Below are positions 8,577-16,645 of a DNA stretch of 52,282 nt, in pieces (position 1 is the first letter of the stretch; each line of letters opens with the position of its first letter). The position numbers and the translations under genes are program-made. Origin of the DNA: an uncultured cyanobacterium (GTDB taxonomy: Bacteria; Cyanobacteriota; Cyanobacteriia; Cyanobacteriales; Chroococcidiopsidaceae); contig CAMIFA010000013.1 of assembly GCA_946221495.1 (NCBI GenBank), positions 1 through 52,282 on the forward strand, read 5' to 3'. The notes beneath the pieces were generated by a model, which saw only the letters and a list, made by a program, of their open reading frames with translations, did not search any database and was not told the DNA's origin.

Positions 8577-9038
8577 ATGATGCAGATTGAACAGACAGTA
8601 ATTATTTTCATGCTTAACGGGCAGATACCCGCTAACTTGCCTAGCAATGTGAGCTTCCCTCTCTGGGGTTTAGCAATCTTCATCATCTGGACGATTACTG
8701 TGGTTGCCCTGCTGCTTACAGTCAGGATTCGACATCTATCTGCTGGTGGCTTGGTAAAAGATTTCGGAACACCAAACGAAGAAAGCTTGCTGTGGCGATT
8801 ATTTCGCGTACACTCGAACTTGACAGAGAACCTTCCCTTATATATGGGAGTTGTGTTTCTCCTCACAGTTCAGCGCGCATCTGGAACAACAATAGATGTG
8901 CTAGTTGTGGTTTACATCGTATTTCGGCTTGTGCATTCAGTAATTCACATCGCTGGTATCGATCCAAAGTTTCGGCTCTTAAGCTTAGTGATTCAATTAG
9001 CCTGCTTGCTCGCCTTGACTGTTTTGGCACTCTTTTAG
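8577..9038 (+). CDS. MAPEG family membrane protein
   Basis: A 153-aa four-helix membrane protein. It has the MAPEG (membrane-associated eicosanoid/glutathione metabolism) signature region: SLLWRLFRVHSNLTENLPLYMGVVFLL, where R-x-x-x-N-x-x-E is the conserved pattern, and a later YIVFRLVHSVIHIAG helix. Bacterial members are thought to act as glutathione transferases or peroxidases on lipid hydroperoxides, but activity cannot be inferred from sequence alone. It follows the AraC gene and could be its target. Two ATG codons (8577 and 8580) are possible starts; AGAGAAAA lies just before. Confidence 0.88.
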   Translation: MMQIEQTVIIFMLNGQIPANLPSNVSFPLWGLAIFIIWTITVVALLLTVRIRHLSAGGLVKDFGTPNEESLLWRLFRVHSNLTENLPLYMGVVFLLTVQRASGTTIDVLVVVYIVFRLVHSVIHIAGIDPKFRLLSLVIQLACLLALTVLALF

Positions 9039-9126
9039 TTGAGGAAAAGGAACTATCAGTCACTATGCCGCCTAATCCGTCGCCTATCTATATGTAGAAG
9101 TTTATGAACCGAGGATCGTACTGTAG

Positions 9127-9326
9127 TCATTGTTGTTTTACTTGATATTAGGTTGCATTACCTCTGTTCTAGTTCAGTCGCTGCAATCAGCTTTAACTAT
9201 TCCAACTCCAGTGCTGGAATCTCCAAGTCGGTAGGAGATATTGCTCAGACAATTAATTTTGGACGGCACTTTCAAGAGCTAGGGGTTGAAGGCTCTATTA
9301 TGCCAAATGCTGAGGCGCTCGATTAG
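9127..9326 (+). pseudogene. Degraded start of a class D beta-lactamase-like gene
   Basis: Two overlapping frames together look like the N-terminus of a secreted class D (OXA-type) beta-lactamase. One frame (9127-9234) gives a signal-peptide-like LLFYLILGCITSVLVQ followed by SLQSALTIPTPVLESPSR and a stop. The other (9141-9326) continues with DIAQTINFGRHFQELGVEGSI, which resembles the conserved region before the SxxK active site of class D enzymes from cyanobacteria. It then runs into MPNAEALD and a stop. The catalytic SxxK, SxV and KTG motifs are all absent. It is a short relic, with a frameshift near 9230 and a 3' deletion. The family match is from memory of the motif. The rest of the spacer (9039-9413) shows nothing else. 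Confidence 0.5.
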
Positions 9327-9413
9327 AATGCTAATTCACTATCTCAAGTTCTACTAATATGTACGAGTCCCTTACTGATATCCTCTTTCAGCAATGCCAA
9401 AATTCCTACTTCC

Positions 9414-11354
9414 CTACTCCTCCTCAGTTTCTTTGCCAAAGCCTAAATAACCGCGTGGTGTAATCATCCAATCACCATGAGTGCGAGTGCTTTGGTTGCC
9501 AATTAAAACTGTAGTCAACATATCTATAGGAATATCAAGTAATTTATCTAGTGTCGTGAGTGTGATTTGCTCATCTTCGCGGTATGCAGAACGTACTACT
9601 GCCACTGGTGTATTGGAGTTGCGGTATTTTAAAAAGATTGCTATGGCAGAAGCAAGCTGCTGGATACGGGTTTGCGATCGCGGATTATACAAAGCCGTAA
9701 CAAAATCAGCTTCAGCTGCGGCAATTAAACGTTTTTCAATTACTTCCCAAGGTGTCAGCAAATCGCTTAAACTAATCGCACAAAAATCGTGCATTAGCGG
9801 TGTACCCACCCGCGCGGCGGCGGCTTGTAAAGCGGTAATCCCAGGAAACATCTGGACTTCCGGAGTTTTACCATCCCAGCCGTGAGCTTGTAATTCTTCC
9901 ATTACCAACCCCGCCATACCATAAATTCCCGAGTCACCAGAAGATACAACGGCTACTGTTAATCCCCATTGAGCAAGTTCAATAGCACGTTGAGCGCGTT
10001 GGCGTTCTTGGGTAATTGGTAGCGCTTCCACAATCTGCATCGGTTGCAGCAAAGGAGCGATTAAATCGATATACAGTGAGTAGCCAATGACAGCATCAGC
10101 ACTCGATACAGCAACTTGAGCAGCTGGTGTCATTTGGTTCAATTGTCCTGGTCCTGTACCAACTAGTAACAATCTACCTGTACGCCCAGTGTACTCTTGT
10201 TGAGCTTGGGCGATCGCTACTGTTACTGCTCCTGGTTGTCCTTCAGCGCGAAAAATTTGTTTAGGAACTATCAGGGGGTTGGGGGTTGGGGTTACTGCTG
10301 CGGCTAAAGCAGCAGCTTCAGCAACGCTGGGGGTTCCTACTTCTGCTGCAACCACTGCTGAGGGGTTGGGTACATCAATTAAACGGAGGACATCAGAGCT
10401 AAAGGTGCGTAAAGGCAAGTTGCGCTCTTGGCAAAGTTGCAGTAAGCCGACTTCATCAGCTTTAAGATCGATAGTGGTAATTCCAGCGATCGCACTTTCT
10501 GCTAATTGATGATCTCGACATACCTGTTCAATTGCTGTTTCTATTAATTGCCGCGATGTTCCCCGTTCACAACCAATTCCCACCCACAATACTCGCGGAT
10601 GCCAGTGTACTTGGGGAGGCGTAGACGCTAGCGCTACACTGTGTGAAAGCGAAGCGGCTCGAAGAGCGAGGCGATCGAGAGGCGAGAGGCTAGGAGTAAT
10701 ATAGATTCTGGCTTTGGGCGTAAGAGATGAGGAGCTAGGCTTGGAAATCCAGAACTCAGAAGATTCTTCCCCTGATCCCTGATCCCTGATCCCTAATCCC
10801 TGTTGCCACAGGGTAGAACCTGCTGATTGAATTACTTGTACTGGTTGATTACGGGCTACTGCCGCACTTACTGCTGTCCAGTCTCCTTGTCCTTTACTCC
10901 AGCCAAACGGAACGCCTAGTAGATCAACTGCTACTATTCCTAACCCAGATGCAGCGCCTGTTAAAACTGGTGTTGCATTAATTAATTGAGCAATTAACCC
11001 AGCAAGTTGATCAGCACCGCCTTGATGACCACTACATAAACTAATAACAAATTTACCTCTTTCATCTATTACAACAACAGCCGGATCAGTTGATTTATGC
11101 TGCAATAAAGGAGTAATTAGCCTTACCACTGCTCCAGTTGCTAAACAAAATACAAAAGCATTGTGTTTGTCCCATAATGCAGCTAGATGGTTTTTGAGGG
11201 AACCAGGGTAAATTTGTGCTTCGGCAACTCCTGTTAAAGACTCTGGTAGCCAAATTGTACCAATCTCAGCAAGCAATTGGAGTTTTTTAGCGGCGGTAGG
11301 AGTAGTAGCGATCGCTACTAGCGGTTGAAAATCTGCAAACAACAAATGATTCAA
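9414..11354 (-). CDS. cobJ: CbiG-CobJ fusion: cobalamin ring hydrolase and C17-methyltransferase
   Basis: A 646-aa fusion. Residues 1-380 are CbiG-like (cobalt-precorrin-5A hydrolase): FCLATGAVVRLITPLLQ, ISLCSGHQGGADQLAGLIA and the C-terminal CbiG domain WVGIGCERGTSRQLIETAI. Residues about 390-640 are precorrin-3B C17-methyltransferase (CobJ/CbiH): LLLVGTGPGQLNQMTPAA, SSGDSGIYGMAGLVMEEL and FVTALYNPRSQTR, with SAM binding in the GxGPG loop. Such fusions are usual in cyanobacteria. The linker at about residues 185-245 is enlarged by dispersed repeats inserted in frame: four TGATCCC heptamers (10773-10800) and a GC-rich element (10618-10690). No cobalamin riboswitch is visible upstream. It lies 65 bp downstream of a pentapeptide gene. 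Confidence 0.93.
   Translation of the reverse strand: MNHLLFADFQPLVAIATTPTAAKKLQLLAEIGTIWLPESLTGVAEAQIYPGSLKNHLAALWDKHNAFVFCLATGAVVRLITPLLQHKSTDPAVVVIDERGKFVISLCSGHQGGADQLAGLIAQLINATPVLTGAASGLGIVAVDLLGVPFGWSKGQGDWTAVSAAVARNQPVQVIQSAGSTLWQQGLGIRDQGSGEESSEFWISKPSSSSLTPKARIYITPSLSPLDRLALRAASLSHSVALASTPPQVHWHPRVLWVGIGCERGTSRQLIETAIEQVCRDHQLAESAIAGITTIDLKADEVGLLQLCQERNLPLRTFSSDVLRLIDVPNPSAVVAAEVGTPSVAEAAALAAAVTPTPNPLIVPKQIFRAEGQPGAVTVAIAQAQQEYTGRTGRLLLVGTGPGQLNQMTPAAQVAVSSADAVIGYSLYIDLIAPLLQPMQIVEALPITQERQRAQRAIELAQWGLTVAVVSSGDSGIYGMAGLVMEELQAHGWDGKTPEVQMFPGITALQAAAARVGTPLMHDFCAISLSDLLTPWEVIEKRLIAAAEADFVTALYNPRSQTRIQQLASAIAIFLKYRNSNTPVAVVRSAYREDEQITLTTLDKLLDIPIDMLTTVLIGNQSTRTHGDWMITPRGYLGFGKETEEE
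10618..10690. repeat. GC-rich dispersed repeat inside cobJ
   Basis: A stretch with GCGTAGACGCTAGCGC and AGCGAAGCGG/AGAGCGAGGCG motifs, typical of interspersed palindromic repeats in cyanobacteria. It encodes an Ala/Leu/Ser-rich insertion (LDRLALRAASLSHSVALAS) in the CbiG part. Confidence 0.55.
10773..10800. repeat. (TGATCCC)4 heptamer array inside cobJ
   Basis: Three TGATCCC copies and one TAATCCC in tandem. Because the unit is seven bases long, the array codes a non-periodic stretch (QGLGIRDQGSGE) in the fusion protein. Confidence 0.85.
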
Positions 11355-11419
11355 AACAAATTATGTAATCAGGGTAGTTTAAGCTAAGACCTTGTAGCAA
11401 TAATCATAAAAAATTATTA

Positions 11420-12574
11420 CTAGGAACAAACATTATATCCGGCGCTAGTTTTATATTTTTCTGCTGGTGCTGGCGGTAAACCTAATTTTCGCCGGAAAAT
11501 CACATCGTATTCTGCTTCTTGCCAATTTTTAGCACTTTTAACTTGACTTGGAGTTAAACCTTCTGCGCCTACTAAGTATGCACCTTTTAAATCTGCACCT
11601 TTTAAATTTGCCTTGCTCAATTTCGCTGATACTAAGCAGGCTGCCTTCAAGTTAGCAAAGCTTAAGTTAGCACTAATAAGATTATCAAAACTTAAGTTCC
11701 TACTACTCAAATCAGCACCTTTTAAATTAGTACCAGGAGCAATTAAGTAAGCTTTTTGCTTAGTAGGTTTGAAACTTGATGGAAACTGAGTTTTATTGTT
11801 GTATATAGCCTTTTCTAAATTGACACTTTCAAGCTTGGCATTGCTTAAATCAGCATTACGTAAATTAGCATTGCTTAGGTTTGTATCTCTAAGATTTGCC
11901 CCAGTGAAGTTAGCATTTTCCAATTCAGCATACATGAGGAAGGTATTATCCAAAATAGCATTACTCAAGTCTGCATTCCTCAACTTAGATCCATATAAGT
12001 AAGCCCGACTTAAGTTAGCTCTTATTAGTTTTGCCCATCTTAGATTAGTAACACCAAGGCTAATACCACGCTCTCTAGCATCCGATAGAGCAAAAAAGTT
12101 GACATTCTCTAGGTTGGCATTTTCCAAGTTTGCATTCTCTAAGTTAGCACCACTTATGTTGGCACTGTGCAAAGTTGCCTTACTCAAGTTAGTAAAAGTT
12201 AGGTCAGTGTTACTTAAGTTCGCAGATAGCAAGAAAGCTCTACTTAAGTTAGCTAAACTTAGATCCGCATTACTGAAATTAGCATGAGGTAATGTGGCAT
12301 TACTCAAATTAATTCCAGACAGAAATGCTTGTTGAGCGTTAATTCCTGCTAAATTAACTTGATCTTGGTTTAAATTCTCCAGAGCTGCAATTTTTCCATT
12401 ATTTACTTTCTGTCCCTGATGAGAATTAAAGATTTCCCAAGCTTCATAATGCGCTCTTTCTCTTTGAATTACTACTAATTCTCTAATACGCTGGGAAATT
12501 TCGATGATAAAGACAAATACACCTACAAAAATAAAAACTTTGAACAAAACCTCAAAGAAAGAGTTACTTTTCAT
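11420..12574 (-). CDS. Membrane-anchored pentapeptide-repeat protein
   Basis: About 384 aa from ATG 12574. Near the N-terminus is one membrane helix (FFEVLFKVFIFVGVFVFIIEI), then a charged, possibly coiled segment (RIRELVVIQRERAHYEAWEIF). A long array of pentapeptide repeats A(N/D)LSN follows (from NLAGINAQQAFL through NLKGADLKGAYL), interrupted once by about 25 residues (YNNKTQFPSSFKPTKQKAY). The array would fold as a beta-helix rod in the cytoplasm or periplasm. The frame extends upstream to a TTG at 12619, but that codon lies inside the ndhB terminator hairpin, so the ATG at 12574 is the better start. No catalytic domain is present and the function is unknown. Confidence 0.85.
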   Translation of the reverse strand: MKSNSFFEVLFKVFIFVGVFVFIIEISQRIRELVVIQRERAHYEAWEIFNSHQGQKVNNGKIAALENLNQDQVNLAGINAQQAFLSGINLSNATLPHANFSNADLSLANLSRAFLLSANLSNTDLTFTNLSKATLHSANISGANLENANLENANLENVNFFALSDARERGISLGVTNLRWAKLIRANLSRAYLYGSKLRNADLSNAILDNTFLMYAELENANFTGANLRDTNLSNANLRNADLSNAKLESVNLEKAIYNNKTQFPSSFKPTKQKAYLIAPGTNLKGADLSSRNLSFDNLISANLSFANLKAACLVSAKLSKANLKGADLKGAYLVGAEGLTPSQVKSAKNWQEAEYDVIFRRKLGLPPAPAEKYKTSAGYNVCS

Positions 12575-12603
12575 TTTGCTTAGGAAACAATTAAGCCGAA
12601 GAA

Positions 12604-12630
12604 CAAAAAAGCCTGACAATTCAGTCAGGC
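12604..12630 (-). terminator. Terminator of ndhB
   Basis: On the minus strand GCCTGAC (12630-12624), a TGAATT loop and GTCAGGC (12617-12611) are followed by TTTTTTG: a classic intrinsic terminator 47 bases after the ndhB stop. Confidence 0.88.
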
Positions 12631-12676
12631 ATAAAATTTTTAACTCTTCTTGGCAATCTACGCGCTGCTGTATGAG

Positions 12677-14263
12677 TTAGAAATCAGCCAATCTAAGTTG
12701 TGGTTTTTCAATTCCAAGTGGTGCGGCAGAAAGCTTTTCTTCTACAGCACCTACTACTGCTGGTTGCAGTATTTCTGTACGAGCGATGGAACTGTTAGCT
12801 AAGGTAAACAATGGATTTGAGAGAATTCCAGCTAAGGAAGTAGCGATTAGTGATAGCACTAAAGTCACTTGCAAAGGGCGCATTCCCGGCAAATTCCAAC
12901 TTACTTCGGGGTAATTTTTCACTGCATCCGACGCTTCTTGTGGTTCTTTGACTACCATCATTCTGACTACTCGGATGTAGTAGTAGATTGAGATTACAGT
13001 GGTAACTAGCCCCAGCAATACTAAGCCGTAAAGCCCTGCTTGCCAACCAGCCCAAAATAAGTAGATTTTGCCAAAAAACCCAGCTAGAGGTGGAATACCA
13101 CCTAAAGAAAGTAGGCAGATACTCAGGCATAGTGTCAAGAGTGGATCTTTCTGATACAAACCAGAGTATTCACTAATTTGATCAGTTCCTGTGCGTAGAG
13201 AGAACAAAATCACGCAGCTAAAACCGCCTAAGTTCATGAATAGGTAGACTAAGAGGTAAAACACCATACTGGAATACCCGGCATCGGTTCCAGCAATTAA
13301 CCCAATCATGATGAATCCGGCTTGAGCGATTGAAGAATAAGCCAGCATTCGTTTCATGGTTGTTTGTGCCAAGGCGACGACGTTACCCAAAATCATACTG
13401 AGAACGGCGAGGGCAGAGAAGACAAACCGCCATTCTTCTGTGATTAAGGGAAAAGCTGTTGTCATTAACCTAATTGCTAAGGCAAAGCCAGCTGCTTTTG
13501 AACCAACAGATAAAAAGGCAATAACTGGGGTAGGAGAGCCTTCGTAAACGTCAGGTGTCCACTGGTGGAATGGTGCGGCAGAAATTTTAAAGGCGACACC
13601 AGCAATCACGAATACTAGAGAAATGACAAGCCCTAGAGATTGTCCGCTAGCCGCATTCGCAATTCCAGATGCGATCGCACTTAGCTCTGTTTGTCCTCCT
13701 GACAAGCCGTACAACAAAGAAACTCCATACAGGAAAATAGCGGTACTAGAAGCGCCAATCAGCAGGTATTTTAGTGCTGCTTCATTCGAGCGCGGATCGC
13801 GCTTAGTATAGCCTGTGAGCAGGTATGAGGAGATACTGAGAGTTTCTAGGGAGATGAAAATCATCACTAATTCCGAAGCGCCGGATAAAAACATTCCCCC
13901 CAGGGTTGCAGTCAGCAGAATTGTCATAAATTCCGCTAAAGCTGTACCTGACTGCTCAATGTAGCGAATCGACATTAAAATCGTTACGGCAGCAGACAAA
14001 GCGATGATGCCGCGAAATACGATACTTAAACCGTCACTATTAAAAGCGCCAAAAAACGAAATTGGGTTTGTGTCATCCCATTGAAAATAGAGAGTGGCGA
14101 TCGCCGTAAATAAGCCAGCGATCGCCAGATACGGCAGCCAGCGCGACGCACTACGCCCCAAAATTAAGTCACTGACTAAAACAACCAAAAGGGTAGTAAT
14201 TACAATTCCTTCTGGCAAGATCGTCCCAGCATTCAGTTGGGCTGCTAGATTTGCAAAATCCAT
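12677..14263 (-). CDS. ndhB: NAD(P)H-quinone oxidoreductase subunit 2
   Basis: NdhB, a proton-pumping antiporter-like subunit of the thylakoid NDH-1 complex (respiration, cyclic electron flow, CO2 uptake). The 528-aa protein has about 14 membrane helices and the characteristic NdhB segments ELVMIFISLETLSISSYLL (with the key membrane Glu), FKISAAPFHQWTPDVYEGSP and SMILGNVVALAQTTMKRMLAYSSIAQAG. Length is normal. It is monocistronic on the minus strand with its own terminator. An AT-rich 203-bp spacer separates it from the divergent small genes at 14467. Confidence 0.98.
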   Translation of the reverse strand: MDFANLAAQLNAGTILPEGIVITTLLVVLVSDLILGRSASRWLPYLAIAGLFTAIATLYFQWDDTNPISFFGAFNSDGLSIVFRGIIALSAAVTILMSIRYIEQSGTALAEFMTILLTATLGGMFLSGASELVMIFISLETLSISSYLLTGYTKRDPRSNEAALKYLLIGASSTAIFLYGVSLLYGLSGGQTELSAIASGIANAASGQSLGLVISLVFVIAGVAFKISAAPFHQWTPDVYEGSPTPVIAFLSVGSKAAGFALAIRLMTTAFPLITEEWRFVFSALAVLSMILGNVVALAQTTMKRMLAYSSIAQAGFIMIGLIAGTDAGYSSMVFYLLVYLFMNLGGFSCVILFSLRTGTDQISEYSGLYQKDPLLTLCLSICLLSLGGIPPLAGFFGKIYLFWAGWQAGLYGLVLLGLVTTVISIYYYIRVVRMMVVKEPQEASDAVKNYPEVSWNLPGMRPLQVTLVLSLIATSLAGILSNPLFTLANSSIARTEILQPAVVGAVEEKLSAAPLGIEKPQLRLADF

Positions 14264-14466
14264 ACTTTGTATAGGTTGCGCTTATTAGAGACAGAGTAAT
14301 GTTAATTGTATTGTCTCTCAAATAGCTCAGATTGCTCAGTTTTTTTGGCTAATAGTTGATTAATGGACACTGATTAACTGCGTTTTATCTCTAAAATTCA
14401 TAGTGCTGCTAGCTAAATGCAAATACGGCAAAACTACCTGAAGGAACTACTGCAACTATCAATACC

Positions 14467-14793
14467 TTGAAACAGCAGTTATTAGATATTGTTGACGATG
14501 CCACAGCAGCAGAATTCGCTTTATTTGAACTTTATGGTGAGACAGAACGGACTATGCGTTATTTAAATGAGCTTACAAGTGTAGCAGAACGCTCTACATC
14601 CTGGTTCTCTCGTCTATCTAATTTGCACCGCATTGCCTCAGCCCAGCCTAGTGTGCCTTCTGATATGCTGGAGTTGCTAATCCAATCACTCACACGCATT
14701 CAAGCTGAAGTTCCAGCTTTGGAGCGTAGTGTTCAAGAAGTTAAGATTGAATGGAATCTGCTAGGAATGACCAACCGCGTATGCCTGAACTAG
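14467..14793 (+). CDS. Small conserved hypothetical protein
   Basis: A 108-aa soluble, mostly helical protein. The frame opens with a TTG (14467) and has no ATG before TMRYLNEL, so the start is uncertain. It contains an acidic helical start (LLDIVDDATAAEFALFELYGE) and a leucine-rich second half (MLELLIQSLTRIQAEVPALERSVQEVK). I recognise no domain. Its stop overlaps the next small gene by 13 bp, suggesting an operon and coupled translation. A cyanobacteria-specific role is likely but only inferred from position. Confidence 0.6.
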   Translation: MKQQLLDIVDDATAAEFALFELYGETERTMRYLNELTSVAERSTSWFSRLSNLHRIASAQPSVPSDMLELLIQSLTRIQAEVPALERSVQEVKIEWNLLGMTNRVCLN

Positions 14794-14975
14794 AACTAGA
14801 TAAACGACTTCTTGCCAATATGCGCCAAAATCGCTTGCGAGTGGAAGAAGCGATGCTAGAACTAGAGGAAATTACTGCCAAGCTAGAAAATGATATTCGT
14901 CAACAACGTTTAGCGCGGGTTAGGCGATCGCTAGATGCTTACAAAGAAAAAGCACCTAATTTTGAGCAGCAGTAA
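14781..14975 (+). CDS. Small coiled-coil protein
   Basis: 64 aa from ATG 14781 (MPELELDKRLLANMRQNRLR). The frame is open further upstream (to 14751), but that part overlaps the preceding gene. It is nearly all helix, rich in Glu, Leu and Arg with heptad-like spacing (RVEEAMLELEEITAKLEND), then a basic tail (RQQRLARVRRSLDAYKEK). It overlaps the previous gene by 13 bp. The function is unknown; a small helical partner of the upstream protein is plausible. Confidence 0.6.
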   Translation: MPELELDKRLLANMRQNRLRVEEAMLELEEITAKLENDIRQQRLARVRRSLDAYKEKAPNFEQQ

Positions 14976-15050
14976 TATTAATAAAACATAGTAATCGCAC
15001 TATTAAATAATAAAAATACTAATAATTAAAGGTAGTAAGCTAGCGATTAC

Positions 15051-15608
15051 TTAAGGAAACAGATTATTTAAAGATACAGTTACATCAGGGAAAGCAACTA
15101 TTGATATTGTTGCATCTTGATTCAAAATAATTTCTTGTTGGTACGTTTCTCCTACAGGTTCACGAAAAATATTAACTATTCGTTCCTCAACGTCTAAAAT
15201 CCAATACTCAGGAATGTTCGCTTTGGCGTAGGTGGGTAATTTGATAGTGCGATCGCTCCTTAATGTTGTTTTTGCCACTTCAACCAACAGAAATATTTCA
15301 TCTGGTGCGGGGTGATGGTCAAAATATTTTCGGGAGTCAATACGAACTACGGCAATATCCGGCTCTGGTTCTGAGTTAGGAGGTAGAGTAATCGGTAACT
15401 GAACCCGAATTGTAGCTCTAAGCGATAGTAAATCTCTGAGATAATCGGATGCACATTGCGTAGTAGCAGCATGGGGAGGACGTTGGGGGCTCATTTGGAT
15501 AATTTGTCCTGCAAGCAGTTCGACTTTTTCATCACTTGTTAAAATACCCGTTTCTATCAGGCGGTGGTATTCGTCTACATTCCACAAGCGTACTGGTGTT
15601 GAAGTCAT
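15051..15608 (-). CDS. Uma2 family endonuclease-like protein
   Basis: 186 aa from ATG 15608 (MTSTPVRLWNVDEYHRL); 12 more in-frame codons lie upstream. Uma2 (DUF820) proteins have a PD-(D/E)XK nuclease fold. The motifs here are VELLAGQIIQMSPQRPPHA, PEPDIAVV (the metal-binding Asp), FLLVEVAKTTLRSDRTIKLPTYA (Glu-x-Ala-x; the usual E-x-S/K-x-x-S) and IPEYWILDVEERIVNIFR. The family is greatly expanded in cyanobacteria with no clear role. It is a single gene on the minus strand. Confidence 0.9.
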   Translation of the reverse strand: MTSTPVRLWNVDEYHRLIETGILTSDEKVELLAGQIIQMSPQRPPHAATTQCASDYLRDLLSLRATIRVQLPITLPPNSEPEPDIAVVRIDSRKYFDHHPAPDEIFLLVEVAKTTLRSDRTIKLPTYAKANIPEYWILDVEERIVNIFREPVGETYQQEIILNQDATISIVAFPDVTVSLNNLFP

Positions 15609-15856
15609 TGAAATAACCCCTTGGCTTTCCTTTATTATTAGCAAAAAATCAAGTTTGTACAGAAAATTATTCTGGCTTAATTCCCCAATTCACCCAACTA
15701 ATTGCCTCCCTAGCTGAGTTAATATCAGGTACGCAAAGCATAAATGTATGCTGTACTTAGACAAGGTATTGTTAACTAAGGTGGTATTACCAATTGGTTT
15801 CTCAGTTGAAACTTCAGTAACTTTCAAGACTAAACTAAATTAACAAAATATAAACC

Positions 15857-16075
15857 TTAATAGGGGTTACTACAAAAAAATATTTCTGGTTCTTTGAAGC
15901 CAAACGCCCTATAAGCAGCTTTTACAGTTGCAGATGCCTTTTGATAATCAATTGGTTCAGTTGAAAGTGCGTTGGCGAAGCCCGCCGTAGGCTTTACTCT
16001 CCACTTTTCTCGATAAAATAGAATTAAAGCCTCTTGCTCAGGCGTAAGTTTTTCAGTAATCTTAGTCGCCGACAT
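15857..16075 (-). CDS. Truncated protein of a large cyanobacterial family
   Basis: A 72-aa frame (MSATKITEKLTPEQEALILFYREKWR) matching what I remember as the N-terminus of a much longer family (DUF6745-like, often several hundred residues), ending early after FFCSNPY. A 24-bp dispersed repeat (15969-15992) has been inserted in frame and encodes about VKPTAGFANA, which separates REKWR from STEPIDYQK. No continuation of the family is evident downstream, where 15645-15856 shows no frame. It is probably a remnant, though a short functional peptide cannot be excluded. It overlaps the neighbouring 99-aa gene by 14 bp. Confidence 0.5.
   Translation of the reverse strand: MSATKITEKLTPEQEALILFYREKWRVKPTAGFANALSTEPIDYQKASATVKAAYRAFGFKEPEIFFCSNPY
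15969..15992. repeat. 24-bp dispersed repeat
   Basis: GCGTTGGCGAAGCCCGCCGTAGGC lies inside the truncated gene. Its reverse complement matches 20 of 24 bases at 21871-21894. Both copies are read as protein. Confidence 0.7.
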
Positions 16076-16361
16076 ATCTCCACTTAAAAGGCTCGTATTC
16101 TCGTTTAATCCGTACTATCCAACTACGTTGAGGAATGGAAATTGCTTTATGCTCCTCGTGCGTAAGCAAAGCCGTTAAAAGTACACTTGGACAAATGCCG
16201 TCTTTCTCGTACAATTCTGCCTGTCCTTCACTTATGCGGTGTTTGTGTCCAGTTACTTCGCCTTTAGCAACAGTTAAGTGAGGTACTTTTTGTCCCTTCA
16301 CTTGCTGCACAGGTAGTAAAATTACGTCGCCTTGTCGAATGGGTTGCACAAGTCCTCCCAA
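16062..16361 (-). CDS. Conserved hypothetical protein
   Basis: A 99-aa protein rich in beta-strand-type sequence: QPIRQGDVILLPVQQVKG, HLTVAKGEVTGHKHRISEG, AISIPQRSWIVRIKREYEP. The conserved His-rich segment GHKHRI and THEEHK may bind metal, but that is inference. Similar proteins regularly stand next to the family seen at 15857-16075. The TTACTTGC-rich upstream spacer (16362-16645) separates it from topA on the other strand. Confidence 0.7.
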   Translation of the reverse strand: MGGLVQPIRQGDVILLPVQQVKGQKVPHLTVAKGEVTGHKHRISEGQAELYEKDGICPSVLLTALLTHEEHKAISIPQRSWIVRIKREYEPFKWRYVGD

Positions 16362-16645
16362 GAATCGCTTAATTTGAAACGTTGTGTTAATTTTGGCACA
16401 AGATTCAAAAATCCCTAGAAGCGCTACTGTGTTGGGTTAGTGCAGAATTTTGCCTCATACTGTAGCCATCAGTATCAGATATAAGTTAAAGATTGAGATA
16501 ACTTGATTATTGAGGAAGTACCTGTCCGCGTTTGGAGATATGAAGCGCTCAACGCTAATACCTCTACGAAACAGATCCTCTTGACATTTGGTTAAAACTC
16601 TTTACATTTAAAGTCTTAGCCTAGCTGCTATTTTGCCCTATTCCC

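Noticed and set aside
11300..11419. Cobalamin riboswitch upstream of the CbiG-CobJ gene
   Set aside because: The 65-bp spacer is too short and has no B12-box-like sequence.
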